Shown here: positions 55,071 to 63,102 of the stretch, one piece after another
How the letters are laid out: each line of letters starts with the position of its first letter
Position numbering within the stretch: position 1 is the stretch's first letter
DNA from: Alkalihalobacillus alcalophilus ATCC 27647 = CGMCC 1.3604
Lineage (GTDB): Bacteria > Bacillota > Bacilli > Bacillales > Bacillaceae_D
Length of the DNA stretch: 64,000 nt
NCBI RefSeq assembly: GCF_000292245.2
Contig: NZ_ALPT02000008.1
Span: 1-64,000, forward strand
Direction of reading: 5' to 3'
Made by a program: the position numbers and the translations under genes
The notes under the pieces: model-generated
What the model was told of the DNA's origin: nothing
What the model saw: the letters and a program-made list of their open reading frames with translations, nothing else
Database searches by the model: none

Positions 55071-55088
55071 ATAACAACAATTCGTTAT
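55071..55088. promoter_or_regulatory. Candidate LysR-type operator between prpC and its divergent regulator
   Basis: Inverted repeat ATAAC-N8-GTTAT centred in the prpC-lysR gap. LysR proteins such as CcpC bind ATAA/TTAT-type dyads, although with a shorter spacer. Inference only. Confidence 0.4.
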
Positions 55089-55186
55089 CTGTCTTTATTA
55101 TAAAATTGATCAAACAATTAGAAAAATATATAATTTTTATTAATAACGATAGATTTTTTCTATATCTGAGATCGGAGTGTTCACTT

Positions 55187-56056
55187 TTGAAAAAACAGGA
55201 TTGGGAAATGCTCGTTACTTTATTTCATACAGAAAACATAACTTTAGCTGCTGAAAAACTATTTGTATCACAACCAACCCTTACGTCGAGGTTACAAAAG
55301 TTAGAAGAATATTACGGTGTTCCATTAATTATTCGAAAACAACGCGGAGTGATGTTTACACCAGAAGGAGAGAAATTAGTCTTACATGCAAAAAAAATGT
55401 TAGGTGAACTACGAAAAATCGAAGAAACGATTGATAATATGAAAAACCAAGTTTCAGGAACATTACGAGTCGGCGTATCCAACTTTTTTGCAACCCATAA
55501 AATGCCCAAACTCCTAAGACTATTTAAACAAGTTTACCCAAATGTTGAATTTCAAGTCGTGACAGGCTGGAGTAGTGATATGTATCGCCTCATCTTAAAT
55601 CAAGACGTCCATATTAGTTTTATTAAAGGCGATTTTGCTTGGAAGGGGAAAAAGGACTTACTTTACGAAGAAGAAATTTGTGTCGCCTCCCCTTGGGAAT
55701 TCAACTGGGAAGAGCTACCTACTTTACCGAGAATTGATTATCATACCGATGAAAATATGAGAAATCTTACCGAACGATGGTGGTATACGCTCTACCAGCA
55801 ACCACCAAATATTAATATTCAAGTGAATCAAGTGGAAACTTGTAAGGAAATGATTATTAATGGATTAGGCTATGGTATATTGGCAAATTTAGTTGTCAGG
55901 CCTTATCCAGAGCTAATTACAAAACCGTTAGTACTTCCATCTGGTGAAAAATTAACACGCCATACTTGGATGTATTATCACGAATCCACCTTACAACTAA
56001 ACCTAGTTCGTTCTTTTGTCGAGTTCATTAAAAAAATAGACGTCAAAGCCCTTTAA
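55187..56056 (+). CDS. LysR-family transcriptional regulator
   Basis: 289 residues from a TTG at 55187 (GGAGTG upstream; a longer frame has no ribosome site). Winged helix-turn-helix near 3-60 (TENITLAAEKLFVSQPTLTS), then a two-lobed effector domain. Divergent from prpCDB, so probably its regulator, by analogy with CitR beside citA and CcpC on citZ in B. subtilis. The inducer might be 2-methylcitrate or propionyl-CoA. Confidence 0.88.
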   Translation: MKKQDWEMLVTLFHTENITLAAEKLFVSQPTLTSRLQKLEEYYGVPLIIRKQRGVMFTPEGEKLVLHAKKMLGELRKIEETIDNMKNQVSGTLRVGVSNFFATHKMPKLLRLFKQVYPNVEFQVVTGWSSDMYRLILNQDVHISFIKGDFAWKGKKDLLYEEEICVASPWEFNWEELPTLPRIDYHTDENMRNLTERWWYTLYQQPPNINIQVNQVETCKEMIINGLGYGILANLVVRPYPELITKPLVLPSGEKLTRHTWMYYHESTLQLNLVRSFVEFIKKIDVKAL

Positions 56057-56076
56057 ACAGAAACAACACTGACCGA

Positions 56077-56115
56077 TAAAAAGTACCTAAGCAATTTCCT
56101 TTACTCAGGTACTTT
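56077..56115. terminator. Terminator shared by the LysR and DUF2512 genes
   Basis: AAAGTACCTGAG pairs with CTTAGGTACTTT across AAAGGAAATTG-type loop; T-run after it on the minus strand (TTTTTATC). Confidence 0.85.
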
Positions 56116-56118
56116 CAC

Positions 56119-56568
56119 TTATTTAGGGTCATCATCTCGTTTTATTTCTTCTTTATTTGGAGCAATTTCTTCTGAGGCTTCTGTTTGATAACGATAAGGA
56201 GCTGTTCTTTTTTCTAACTTTTCACCATTATTTAGTACATACATCAGTAAGTATTGGTGATAGTAATACTCAAAGATTGCTAAACCTGTTGCCGCTAGTA
56301 ACGATGGGAAAAATAAATTCGCTCCATATGTTAAACTTTGACTAACGAACCAAATAAGGAAAAGGGCTAAACCAAAATCAGTGATCGTTGCGACTGTATT
56401 ACTGATTCGCGGCATAATAAATAAATCACCTAAATAAGAAACAACACTTACTACTAAAGACAGAACAAACACATTGCCGATTGATACATGATAAAATAAA
56501 CCAAAAATGATAAACAAAAAGGCAAAAGAGATCACCCATTTAAGTAATAACGCTTTGAAATACTGCAT
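56119..56568 (-). CDS. DUF2512 (YndM-like) membrane protein
   Basis: About 149 residues: four hydrophobic segments in the first ~110 residues with the conserved VSYLGDLFIMPRISN, then a charged tail that probably faces the cytoplasm. Start at ATG 56568 after AAAGGAGT; a longer start adds six residues. Function unknown. Convergent with the LysR gene. Confidence 0.85.
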   Translation of the reverse strand: MQYFKALLLKWVISFAFLFIIFGLFYHVSIGNVFVLSLVVSVVSYLGDLFIMPRISNTVATITDFGLALFLIWFVSQSLTYGANLFFPSLLAATGLAIFEYYYHQYLLMYVLNNGEKLEKRTAPYRYQTEASEEIAPNKEEIKRDDDPK

Positions 56569-56827
56569 TTTTTTGACTCCTTTCACTCATAGTATGTTTC
56601 AACCAAAATGAACTATTCACCGATCGCAGATTCAACGGACTCTAGCGAATAAAGAATAGATTCACTTTTGAAAAAAACTTTCATATCATAAGTCCTCATA
56701 AGGTCATGAAAATGATAAAATCTATAGTTGAGAACATGTCTAAGCAAGTCTATGAGGGGGATTAATCGACTCATGCGTCGAAGTAAGTACTCTAAAAGTT
56801 CCCATATTTATTTTAGGAGGAAACAAC

Positions 56828-57199
56828 ATGGATGTTTTTACAGAATATTTAACAAAAATTGATAATCCAGATCATCGAGAGCGAACGGAAGAAGTTTTAA
56901 CTTGGGTAACGAAGGAATTTCCAAACTTAGTGCCTAAAATTGCCTGGAATCAGCCAATGTTTACCGATCATGACACATATATTATCGGTTTTAGCGTATC
57001 TAAACAACATTTAGCCGTTGCCCCAGAAAAGGCAGGGATTGATCATTTTTCTGATGAAATTATCGAGGCTGGCTTTGATCATACGAAAGAGTTAGTTCGT
57101 ATGAAGTGGAATCGTCCAATAGATTTCTCTTTACTTAAGAAAATGATCGAATTTAATATAATCGATAAAGCAGACTGCACCACTTTTTGGCGGAAATAA
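56828..57199 (+). CDS. fra: Frataxin-like iron chaperone (DUF1801, YdhG/Fra)
   Basis: 123 residues, the same length as B. subtilis Fra (YdhG), with RERTEEVLTW, KIAWNQPMFTDHDTYIIGFS, KQHLAVAPEKAG and ADCTTFWRK at the end. In B. subtilis it supplies iron to Fe-S cluster (SufU) and heme (ferrochelatase) assembly. RBS TTTTAGGAGG. The gap before it (56569-56827) has no clear element. Confidence 0.93.
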   Translation: MDVFTEYLTKIDNPDHRERTEEVLTWVTKEFPNLVPKIAWNQPMFTDHDTYIIGFSVSKQHLAVAPEKAGIDHFSDEIIEAGFDHTKELVRMKWNRPIDFSLLKKMIEFNIIDKADCTTFWRK

Positions 57200-57236
57200 A
57201 AAATAGGATAACCATTAGAAATTCAGAGGTGACTTT

Positions 57237-57809
57237 ATGGAGATAGAGAATATATTCGGCCATTTACCTATATTAGAAACAGAACGTCTTATCTTAAGAA
57301 AAATAACTTTAGATGATATACAAGATATGTATGATTATTGTTCTAAGGGTGAAGTATCTACATACGTTACTTGGGAAACACACAAGACATTAGCTGATAC
57401 TAAAGAGTTTGTTGAATTTGTCCTAACCCAATATGAAAAGAACAAAATCGGCCTTTGGGGAATTGTGTTTAAAGCAAACGGAAAATTAATCGGTACGATT
57501 GATTTTGTTTCGTGGCAAGTCAAACATCGTATAGCAGAATTAGGCTATGTCATTTCTCCAGATTATTGGGGACAAGGGATTACGACAGAAGCAGCAAATG
57601 AATTAATTAAATTTGGCTTTCATCAAATGGAATTGATTCGTATTCAAGCAAGATGTTTTGTAGAAAATAAAGGGTCAGAACGAGTCATGGAAAAAATAGG
57701 GATGTCTTTTGAAGGGACTATTCGAAAAGGCATGTTAGTAAAAGGAAAACACGCGGATATCAAAATGTATTCTATCCTAAAAGAAGAGTACTCTTCTTTT
57801 AATATGTAA
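57237..57809 (+). CDS. GNAT acetyltransferase (RimJ/RimL-like)
   Basis: 190 residues: LPILETERLILRKITLDDIQ opens the family, ELGYVISPDYWGQGITTEAANELIKFGF carries the acetyl-CoA loop (Q-G-x-T/A), and RIQARCFVENKGSERVMEKIG follows. Substrate unknown; many relatives act on ribosomal proteins, nucleotides or antibiotics. ATG after AGAGGTG. It follows fra by 37 bp. Confidence 0.9.
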   Translation: MEIENIFGHLPILETERLILRKITLDDIQDMYDYCSKGEVSTYVTWETHKTLADTKEFVEFVLTQYEKNKIGLWGIVFKANGKLIGTIDFVSWQVKHRIAELGYVISPDYWGQGITTEAANELIKFGFHQMELIRIQARCFVENKGSERVMEKIGMSFEGTIRKGMLVKGKHADIKMYSILKEEYSSFNM

Positions 57810-57861
57810 ATAATAGATAGAGGTTTCGAAATAATCGAATAAAATTGGAGGGTCATTTTAA

Positions 57862-58338
57862 ATGACTGAAGGTTCAGATTATCCAAAAGTGACTGCCCCG
57901 TACTCTTTTAATTTTATTGTTTTCTGTTACTCATTATTAAACAATCAAAATCAAATAATACCAATAAAACTTACTAATAGTGAAAAGGTTGAAAGTGCTA
58001 TAAAAATAAAACATTGCTGGGAAGAACAATGTAAGTTAATAGAAAAAGAACATGAGTATGTTCTTTATGGTTCAATAGAAACTTCATTGCTCACTAATAT
58101 TTTCCCTAATCTAAAGGAAAAAACAAAAAAAGAAATCCTATTAGCATTTAATTCAATTTGGTCTTATATAACATCTGGACTCTTATTAGAACAAGTATGC
58201 ATAGCTAATTTAGATAGGATTAAACAAATAAGGAAAATTGAAAAAGAACTTTTTGTTGTATACGGCCAAATACCCCCAAATTGTAGATTGCACCTGAAAA
58301 ATATAGGTGATTTTATATGTATTAATGAGTATTTATAA
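57862..58338 (+). CDS. Hypothetical protein, unrecognised family
   Basis: 158 residues with a good ribosome site (TTGGAGGG, 9 bases before the ATG). Rich in Asn, Lys and Ile and in AT, lower GC than its neighbours by eye. Six cysteines without an evident motif, mostly soluble. It has no match I can name. It lies between a GNAT gene and ppiB, a place where accessory genes often insert in this synteny block. Confidence 0.62.
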   Translation: MTEGSDYPKVTAPYSFNFIVFCYSLLNNQNQIIPIKLTNSEKVESAIKIKHCWEEQCKLIEKEHEYVLYGSIETSLLTNIFPNLKEKTKKEILLAFNSIWSYITSGLLLEQVCIANLDRIKQIRKIEKELFVVYGQIPPNCRLHLKNIGDFICINEYL

Positions 58339-58401
58339 AAGGGTAACTTAATGCTTTAATGGTTTTAGAAAAGAGAAATCAACTTGCTATCATTAAAAAA
58401 C

Positions 58402-58438
58402 ATAAAAAGAGCCCTGGAATTGAATCCAGAGCTCTTCA
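58402..58438. terminator. Terminator after ppiB
   Basis: AAGAGCTCTGGA pairs with TTCCAGGGCTCTT around TTCAA, then TTTTTATG on the minus strand. Confidence 0.88.
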
Positions 58439-58442
58439 TTTA

Positions 58443-58877
58443 TTACTCTTCCCAAACCTTTACTTCTTGCATTACGTCACCTTGCTTGATGCGGTAAATT
58501 GAATCAAGACCTTCGACAACTTGACCGAATACGGTATGTACACCATCTAAATGTGGTTGTGGCTCATGAACGATAAAGAATTGGCTACCACCTGTGTCTT
58601 TACCAGCGTGTGCCATTGAAAGAGCACCTGCTACGTGTTTGTGTGGGTTTCCTGCTGTTTCACAGTTGATGCTGTAACCAGGGCCGCCTGTTCCGTTTCC
58701 AACTGGGCAACCGCCTTGAGCAACAAAGCCAGGAATAACACGGTGGAATGTTAAACCATTGTAATATTCCTTATTCGCTAAGTCCTCAAAGTTTTTTACT
58801 GTATTTGGTGCTGCTTCTTCATAAAAGTCGATGACGATTTTTTCGCCATTTTCGAAAGTAATGCTACCTTTTTTCAT
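58443..58877 (-). CDS. ppiB: Peptidyl-prolyl cis-trans isomerase B (cyclophilin)
   Basis: 144 residues. Cyclophilin core: [25 protein letters not shown] with the catalytic Arg, then [32 protein letters not shown]. Start at ATG 58877 behind GGAGG; the longer in-frame opening overlaps upstream sequence without support. Cytoplasmic, single gene. Confidence 0.95.
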   Translation of the reverse strand: MKKGSITFENGEKIVIDFYEEAAPNTVKNFEDLANKEYYNGLTFHRVIPGFVAQGGCPVGNGTGGPGYSINCETAGNPHKHVAGALSMAHAGKDTGGSQFFIVHEPQPHLDGVHTVFGQVVEGLDSIYRIKQGDVMQEVKVWEE

Positions 58878-58937
58878 AATATGTATACCTCCATTTATTA
58901 GATTCACCTTATTGTACACGAATTCATATTGAAAGTG

Positions 58938-58979
58938 AAATGAAAGAAGCAATCTTTCCAAAATCGTCAAGATCGCTTC
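58938..58979 (-). terminator. Terminator after lysA
   Basis: GAAGCGATCTT pairs with AAGATTGCTTC (one G-T) around GACGATTTTGGA, then TTTCATTTC. Confidence 0.7.
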
Positions 58980-58988
58980 CTTATATTA

Positions 58989-60308
58989 CTATTGCTTTAC
59001 AACACTTACTAAAGGCTTATCTAATCGGATTAAGTCGGCATAGCTTTCGCGCTCAATCACAACATATGCATCGCCTTCCTCTACAAATACAACAGCAGGA
59101 CGAGGAATTCGGTTATAATTATTTGCCATCGAGTATCCGTATGCCCCAGTACAAAACACAGCGAGAATATCTTCATGATTGGCTTTTGGTAATGGTAAAT
59201 CCCAAATGAGCATATCACCACTCTCACAGCATTTCCCTGCAATCGAGTACACCTCTTCGGTTTGTTCAGCCGCTCTATTTGCAAGTACAGCCTCATATTT
59301 TGCTTGATATAAGGCTGGTCTTAAGTTATCACTCATCCCACCATCAACAGATAAATAATGACGAATCGCAGGAAGTTCTTTAGAAGAACCGATCGAATAA
59401 AGAGTTGTACCCGCATCCCCAACTAAAGAACGACCTGGCTCAATCCAAATTTCCGGAAGGTCCATATTAGATTCCGCCGATTTTTCTTTAACAACACGGA
59501 TCATCTCTTTGATATAATTTCCAACTGGTAGTGGAGCATCTTCTTCCGTATAACGGATACCAAAACCACCACCTAAATTTAAAACCTTTGGGACATATTG
59601 ATAATTTTCACGCCATTGATTAATATATTGATAAATCTTTTCAACCGCCATCACAAAACCAGTTGTTTCAAAGATTTGCGAACCAATATGACTATGGATG
59701 CCTAATAATTCAATTTTTTCTGCCTTTAAAGCACGTTCAATCGCTTCAGCCGCTTGACCGCTTTCTAAATCAAATCCGAATTTAGAATCTTCTTGGCCTG
59801 TTGAAATATAATCATGTGTATGAGCCTCAACTCCAGGTGTAATACGTAACAAAACATTCATCTTTGTTTCTTTTTCTAAACAAATCCGACTTAGCTGTTC
59901 AAGCTCATAAAAGTTATCAACAACAACACAACCAATTTTAGCTTCAACAGCCATTTCTAATTCACTTATGCTTTTGTTATTGCCATGAAAATGGATACGT
60001 CCCATTGGAACATTGGCTTTGATCGCTGTATATAATTCCCCACCAGAAACAACATCAAGGCTTAAGCCTAGCTCTGAAGCTAATTGAAACATCGCTAAAC
60101 AGCTAAAAGCTTTACTAGCATACGCTACTTGATAAGGTACGCCCTCATCTATAAATGCATCTTGAAATTGTTTAGCACGTTGTTTAATTAAGGCCATGTC
60201 ATAAACAAATAAAGGTGTTCCATATTGTTTCGCTAGTTGGACCGTATCAACCCCACCAATTTCTAAATGACCAAATTCATTAATTCGACTCGTTCCATGT
60301 GTATACAT
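58989..60308 (-). CDS. lysA: Diaminopimelate decarboxylase
   Basis: Last step of lysine synthesis from meso-diaminopimelate. 439 residues, alanine-racemase-like TIM barrel: the PLP lysine is Lys66 in VAYASKAFSC, the phosphate loop is LNLGGGFGIRY, and the C-terminal active site is GKCCESGDM. ATG follows GGAGAGAGATAA. Controlled by the lysine riboswitch upstream. Position after spoVAF matches B. subtilis. Confidence 0.96.
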   Translation of the reverse strand: MYTHGTSRINEFGHLEIGGVDTVQLAKQYGTPLFVYDMALIKQRAKQFQDAFIDEGVPYQVAYASKAFSCLAMFQLASELGLSLDVVSGGELYTAIKANVPMGRIHFHGNNKSISELEMAVEAKIGCVVVDNFYELEQLSRICLEKETKMNVLLRITPGVEAHTHDYISTGQEDSKFGFDLESGQAAEAIERALKAEKIELLGIHSHIGSQIFETTGFVMAVEKIYQYINQWRENYQYVPKVLNLGGGFGIRYTEEDAPLPVGNYIKEMIRVVKEKSAESNMDLPEIWIEPGRSLVGDAGTTLYSIGSSKELPAIRHYLSVDGGMSDNLRPALYQAKYEAVLANRAAEQTEEVYSIAGKCCESGDMLIWDLPLPKANHEDILAVFCTGAYGYSMANNYNRIPRPAVVFVEEGDAYVVIERESYADLIRLDKPLVSVVKQ

Positions 60309-60381
60309 TTATCTCTCTCCTTTATACGATCGTCATCTCTTTTGTGGAGAACACCTATCATTGTTAAGCCTACTAAAAAAG

Positions 60382-60412
60382 AAAAAACAGCTAGTTGTTA
60401 CACTAGCTGTTT
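60382..60412 (-). terminator. Terminator of the lysine riboswitch
   Basis: AACAGCTAGT pairs with ACTAGCTGTT around GTAACA, then TTTTC on the minus strand, about 20 bases after the aptamer. Confidence 0.93.
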
Positions 60413-60429
60413 GCTGACGTAACCTCACT

Positions 60430-60610
60430 CAAAAAGAATAGTTCTCCACTGATCAAAATCAGTGACAGTCCGTTATTTATTCAATAACGACCCAGCTTTA
60501 TAAATGGTGGTACATTTATATGCTTCGGCAAGTTGACCTTTTTACTTAAGTCATCGCTATCCACTAGCTCTTTAAGTATACTCATTCGCCTTGCACCTCT
60601 ACCCCACTTT
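60430..60610 (-). promoter_or_regulatory. Lysine riboswitch (L box)
   Basis: On the minus strand the L-box blocks appear in order: GGTAGAGGTGCAAGGCGA, AGTA, CTTGCCGAAGC, GCTGGGTCGTTATT, GGACTGTCACTGATTTTGAT and CAGTGGAGAACTATTC. Lysine binding should favour the following terminator and reduce lysA. Confidence 0.95.
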
Positions 60611-60639
60611 CACATGAGGTTCATGAAATTGTTGCTATA

Positions 60640-60668
60640 ACTTTACCATAATCATACGTTTGTCGCAA
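60640..60668 (-). promoter_or_regulatory. Likely sigma-A promoter of lysA
   Basis: On the minus strand TTGCGA (60668-60663), 17 bases, TAAAGT (60645-60640), about 30 bases before the L box. It lets lysA be made independently of the sporulation operon upstream. Confidence 0.6.
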
Positions 60669-60697
60669 CCAGATCATTCACCAATTATCAATCATTT

Positions 60698-62182
60698 TTA
60701 TTCTTTTTTCACATCCTGCTTAATTGGGTCTTGTGGGCTTACAATACTCGGTCTCCATCGCATCGAAGGGACATTAGCACGAATCACGAGCTGCCATAAT
60801 GCTGGAGGATCAAATGGAATAAATGGCCAGAAATACGGCTTATTTAAAGGCTTAATTGCCGTTAAGCAAAGGATTAAAAGGAGCGTTCCAATCACAAAGC
60901 CAGGCACTTTAAAAAATCCAACCGCAAGTACGAGTAAAATCCTGACAATTCGAAGTGCCACCCCTAACTCATGACTAGGGGTCGCAAACATACCAATCGC
61001 CCCTAAGGCTACATATAAAATAACCTCAGCTGTAAAATAGCCGACTTCAATCGCCATTTCTCCAATCAGTAATGCAGCTACTAACCCTAATGCCGTTGCT
61101 AAAGGAGAAGGCGTATGGACAGCTGCCATCCTCAGGAGCTCAATCCCAAACTCAGCAAAAAGAATCTGTAAGAGAATCGGAATATTATTTGTTTCCTCTG
61201 GACCAATAAAATCTAAAATAGGCGGTAAAAGGGCCGGGTTAATGACCAACAATAACCAAAACGGAATAATAAATAATGAGGCAAATATCCCTAGTGTTCT
61301 CGTCCACCTTAAAAAAGTACCCACAGCTGGTGCTTGACGATATTCTTCTGCATGCTGTATATGATGGAAAAACGTCGTCGGTGTAATAATAACACTTGGT
61401 GATGTATCGACCATGATCAACACATGGCCCTCAAGCAGATGAGTCGCAGCGACATCTGGTCTCTCCGTATAACGCACAAGCGGAAATGGATCATAACCTT
61501 GTCTAACAATATATTCTTCAATCACTTTATCTGACATCGTGATCCCATCTATTTCAATCGCACCGAGCTCTTTTTTTAGAATATTAACAAGGTCTGGATC
61601 GGCAATTCCATCAATATACGAAATGCAAATATCTGTTTTCGACCGAACACCGACCTTAGTGATCTCATTACGTAACCGCTCATCTCGAATTCTTCGTCTC
61701 ACTAAAGCAGTATTAATTATTATGTTTTCGGTAAAACCATCTCGTGCCCCACGAACGACTCTTTCTGTATCAGGTTCTTCCGGCCCTCGACCTGGGTATG
61801 AACGCACATCGATAATAAACGCTTCATCATATCCTTCAACAATGATAAAAATAAGACCAGAAAGCATTTGCGTAATCGCTTGATTGACCGAATTCGTTTC
61901 TTCTACTTGTACATGTGTCAAATGATTTTTTATAGTTGCAAAAACTTCCGTCGTTTTCCGGTTTCTCGCCCCGAGTTCCATGAGCTCCTTCATAATTTCA
62001 ATAATATATAAGTTGTCTGTGAGACCCGTTACATAATAGATGCCAATTTTCTTGTCTAATATGACGAGTTCCCGAACCCCAACATCAAATGTTTGGTCAA
62101 GGCCAAGCCTTTTTTCCAAGTATGCGATATTCTCATCATAATTTTTTGAGAAATACTTTTCCTCAACGGTTGGTTTTGTCAT
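60698..62182 (-). CDS. spoVAF: SpoVAF (GerA-family spore membrane protein)
   Basis: 494 residues, GerAA-like: a soluble N-terminal domain (~1-280) with SGLIFIIVEGYDEAFIIDVRSYPGRGPEEP, then about five membrane segments (GEMAIEVGYFTAEVILYVALG near 400). In B. subtilis it associates with the SpoVA channel and germinosome and affects germination. Start at ATG 62182 after AAAGGAGTGG; overlaps the spoVAEA end by 20 bases. Last gene of the spoVA operon before lysA. Confidence 0.95.
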   Translation of the reverse strand: MTKPTVEEKYFSKNYDENIAYLEKRLGLDQTFDVGVRELVILDKKIGIYYVTGLTDNLYIIEIMKELMELGARNRKTTEVFATIKNHLTHVQVEETNSVNQAITQMLSGLIFIIVEGYDEAFIIDVRSYPGRGPEEPDTERVVRGARDGFTENIIINTALVRRRIRDERLRNEITKVGVRSKTDICISYIDGIADPDLVNILKKELGAIEIDGITMSDKVIEEYIVRQGYDPFPLVRYTERPDVAATHLLEGHVLIMVDTSPSVIITPTTFFHHIQHAEEYRQAPAVGTFLRWTRTLGIFASLFIIPFWLLLVINPALLPPILDFIGPEETNNIPILLQILFAEFGIELLRMAAVHTPSPLATALGLVAALLIGEMAIEVGYFTAEVILYVALGAIGMFATPSHELGVALRIVRILLVLAVGFFKVPGFVIGTLLLILCLTAIKPLNKPYFWPFIPFDPPALWQLVIRANVPSMRWRPSIVSPQDPIKQDVKKE

Positions 62183-62744
62183 AAAATCCACTCCTTTCTA
62201 AGATTAGCTGCACCGCCTTTTTCGTAATGGGTGCTCCTTTTTGCACAAGATCAAAACCACCCATTTTCCCGATATCTCCTACACCAACGACTATCGGCAG
62301 GTTAAACTCATCCAATATATATAATGTATCGCCATTTATTCTCCCAATTTCTAAGTCTGGAAATCCTGCTTTGTCTACACCGTATTCAGTTAAGTTACCA
62401 AAACGATCGATACTAACATCAATCTTTGCCCATTCACGCGAATGAGTCGCAGAAGCTACGGCTATCGCTCCTAACACATTCATTTGCGGATGGTCATAGA
62501 CGATTCTCATCGCATGCTCACCTAAACCTTCATAACGACTCCCACTATCATCAAACATAACCAACACAGGACTATTTGGAGTTTTTAAAATAAGTTGGAC
62601 TAATTCTTTTCCTGTCAAATGAGAAGGGTTTCCTGATGATTGACTAATACACCGACCACCTACTTCAGTTGCCGCTAATTGCACGGCCTTTTTGGCTGCA
62701 TCGTCACCATCCGTAATAAAGATGACATCACGTTTATCCAACAC
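62163..62744 (-). CDS. spoVAEA: SpoVAEa
   Basis: 193 residues, soluble. Conserved FITDGDDAAKKAVQLAATEVG, VMFDDSGSRYEGLGEHAMRIVYDHP and SVDRFGNLTEYGVDKAG. Absent from the spoVA2mob operon in this window, so only the housekeeping locus carries it. GTG start at 62744 overlapping the spoVAEB stop region, behind GAGGGGG. Confidence 0.95.
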   Translation of the reverse strand: MLDKRDVIFITDGDDAAKKAVQLAATEVGGRCISQSSGNPSHLTGKELVQLILKTPNSPVLVMFDDSGSRYEGLGEHAMRIVYDHPQMNVLGAIAVASATHSREWAKIDVSIDRFGNLTEYGVDKAGFPDLEIGRINGDTLYILDEFNLPIVVGVGDIGKMGGFDLVQKGAPITKKAVQLILERSGFYDKTNR

Positions 62745-62748
62745 TTCA

Positions 62749-63099
62749 TTACCCCCTCGGTTTAAAGAAAATGGCAGCTAAAAAACTAAACAAAATCGTC
62801 GAGGAAAGACCGACAGATGTTACTTCAAACATCCCCATCCCAATCCCAATAAACCCTTCTCTGCCACCTTCAAGCATGGCACCATGGACAAAAGAATGAC
62901 CAAAGTTCGTAATCGGAACAAAGGCACCTGCCCCAGCAAAGTCAATTAACCGATCATATAAATGAAACCCATCTAACAAAGCACCTAATGTGACCAACAC
63001 ACAAAGAGTATGAATCGGTGATAGTTTCCCTAGATCAAGCAATACTTGTCCTAAAAAACAAATAAGTCCTCCAACAAGAAAAGCAGCTATATATTCCAT
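62749..63099 (-). CDS. spoVAEB: SpoVAEb
   Basis: 116 residues, hydrophobic, DPA-channel membrane subunit. [20 protein letters not shown] and SFVHGAMLEGG match the spoVA2mob copy at 14965. ATG after GGAGGG. Three bases separate it from spoVAD. Confidence 0.95.
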   Translation of the reverse strand: MEYIAAFLVGGLICFLGQVLLDLGKLSPIHTLCVLVTLGALLDGFHLYDRLIDFAGAGAFVPITNFGHSFVHGAMLEGGREGFIGIGMGMFEVTSVGLSSTILFSFLAAIFFKPRG

Positions 63100-63102
63100 A
63101 CT

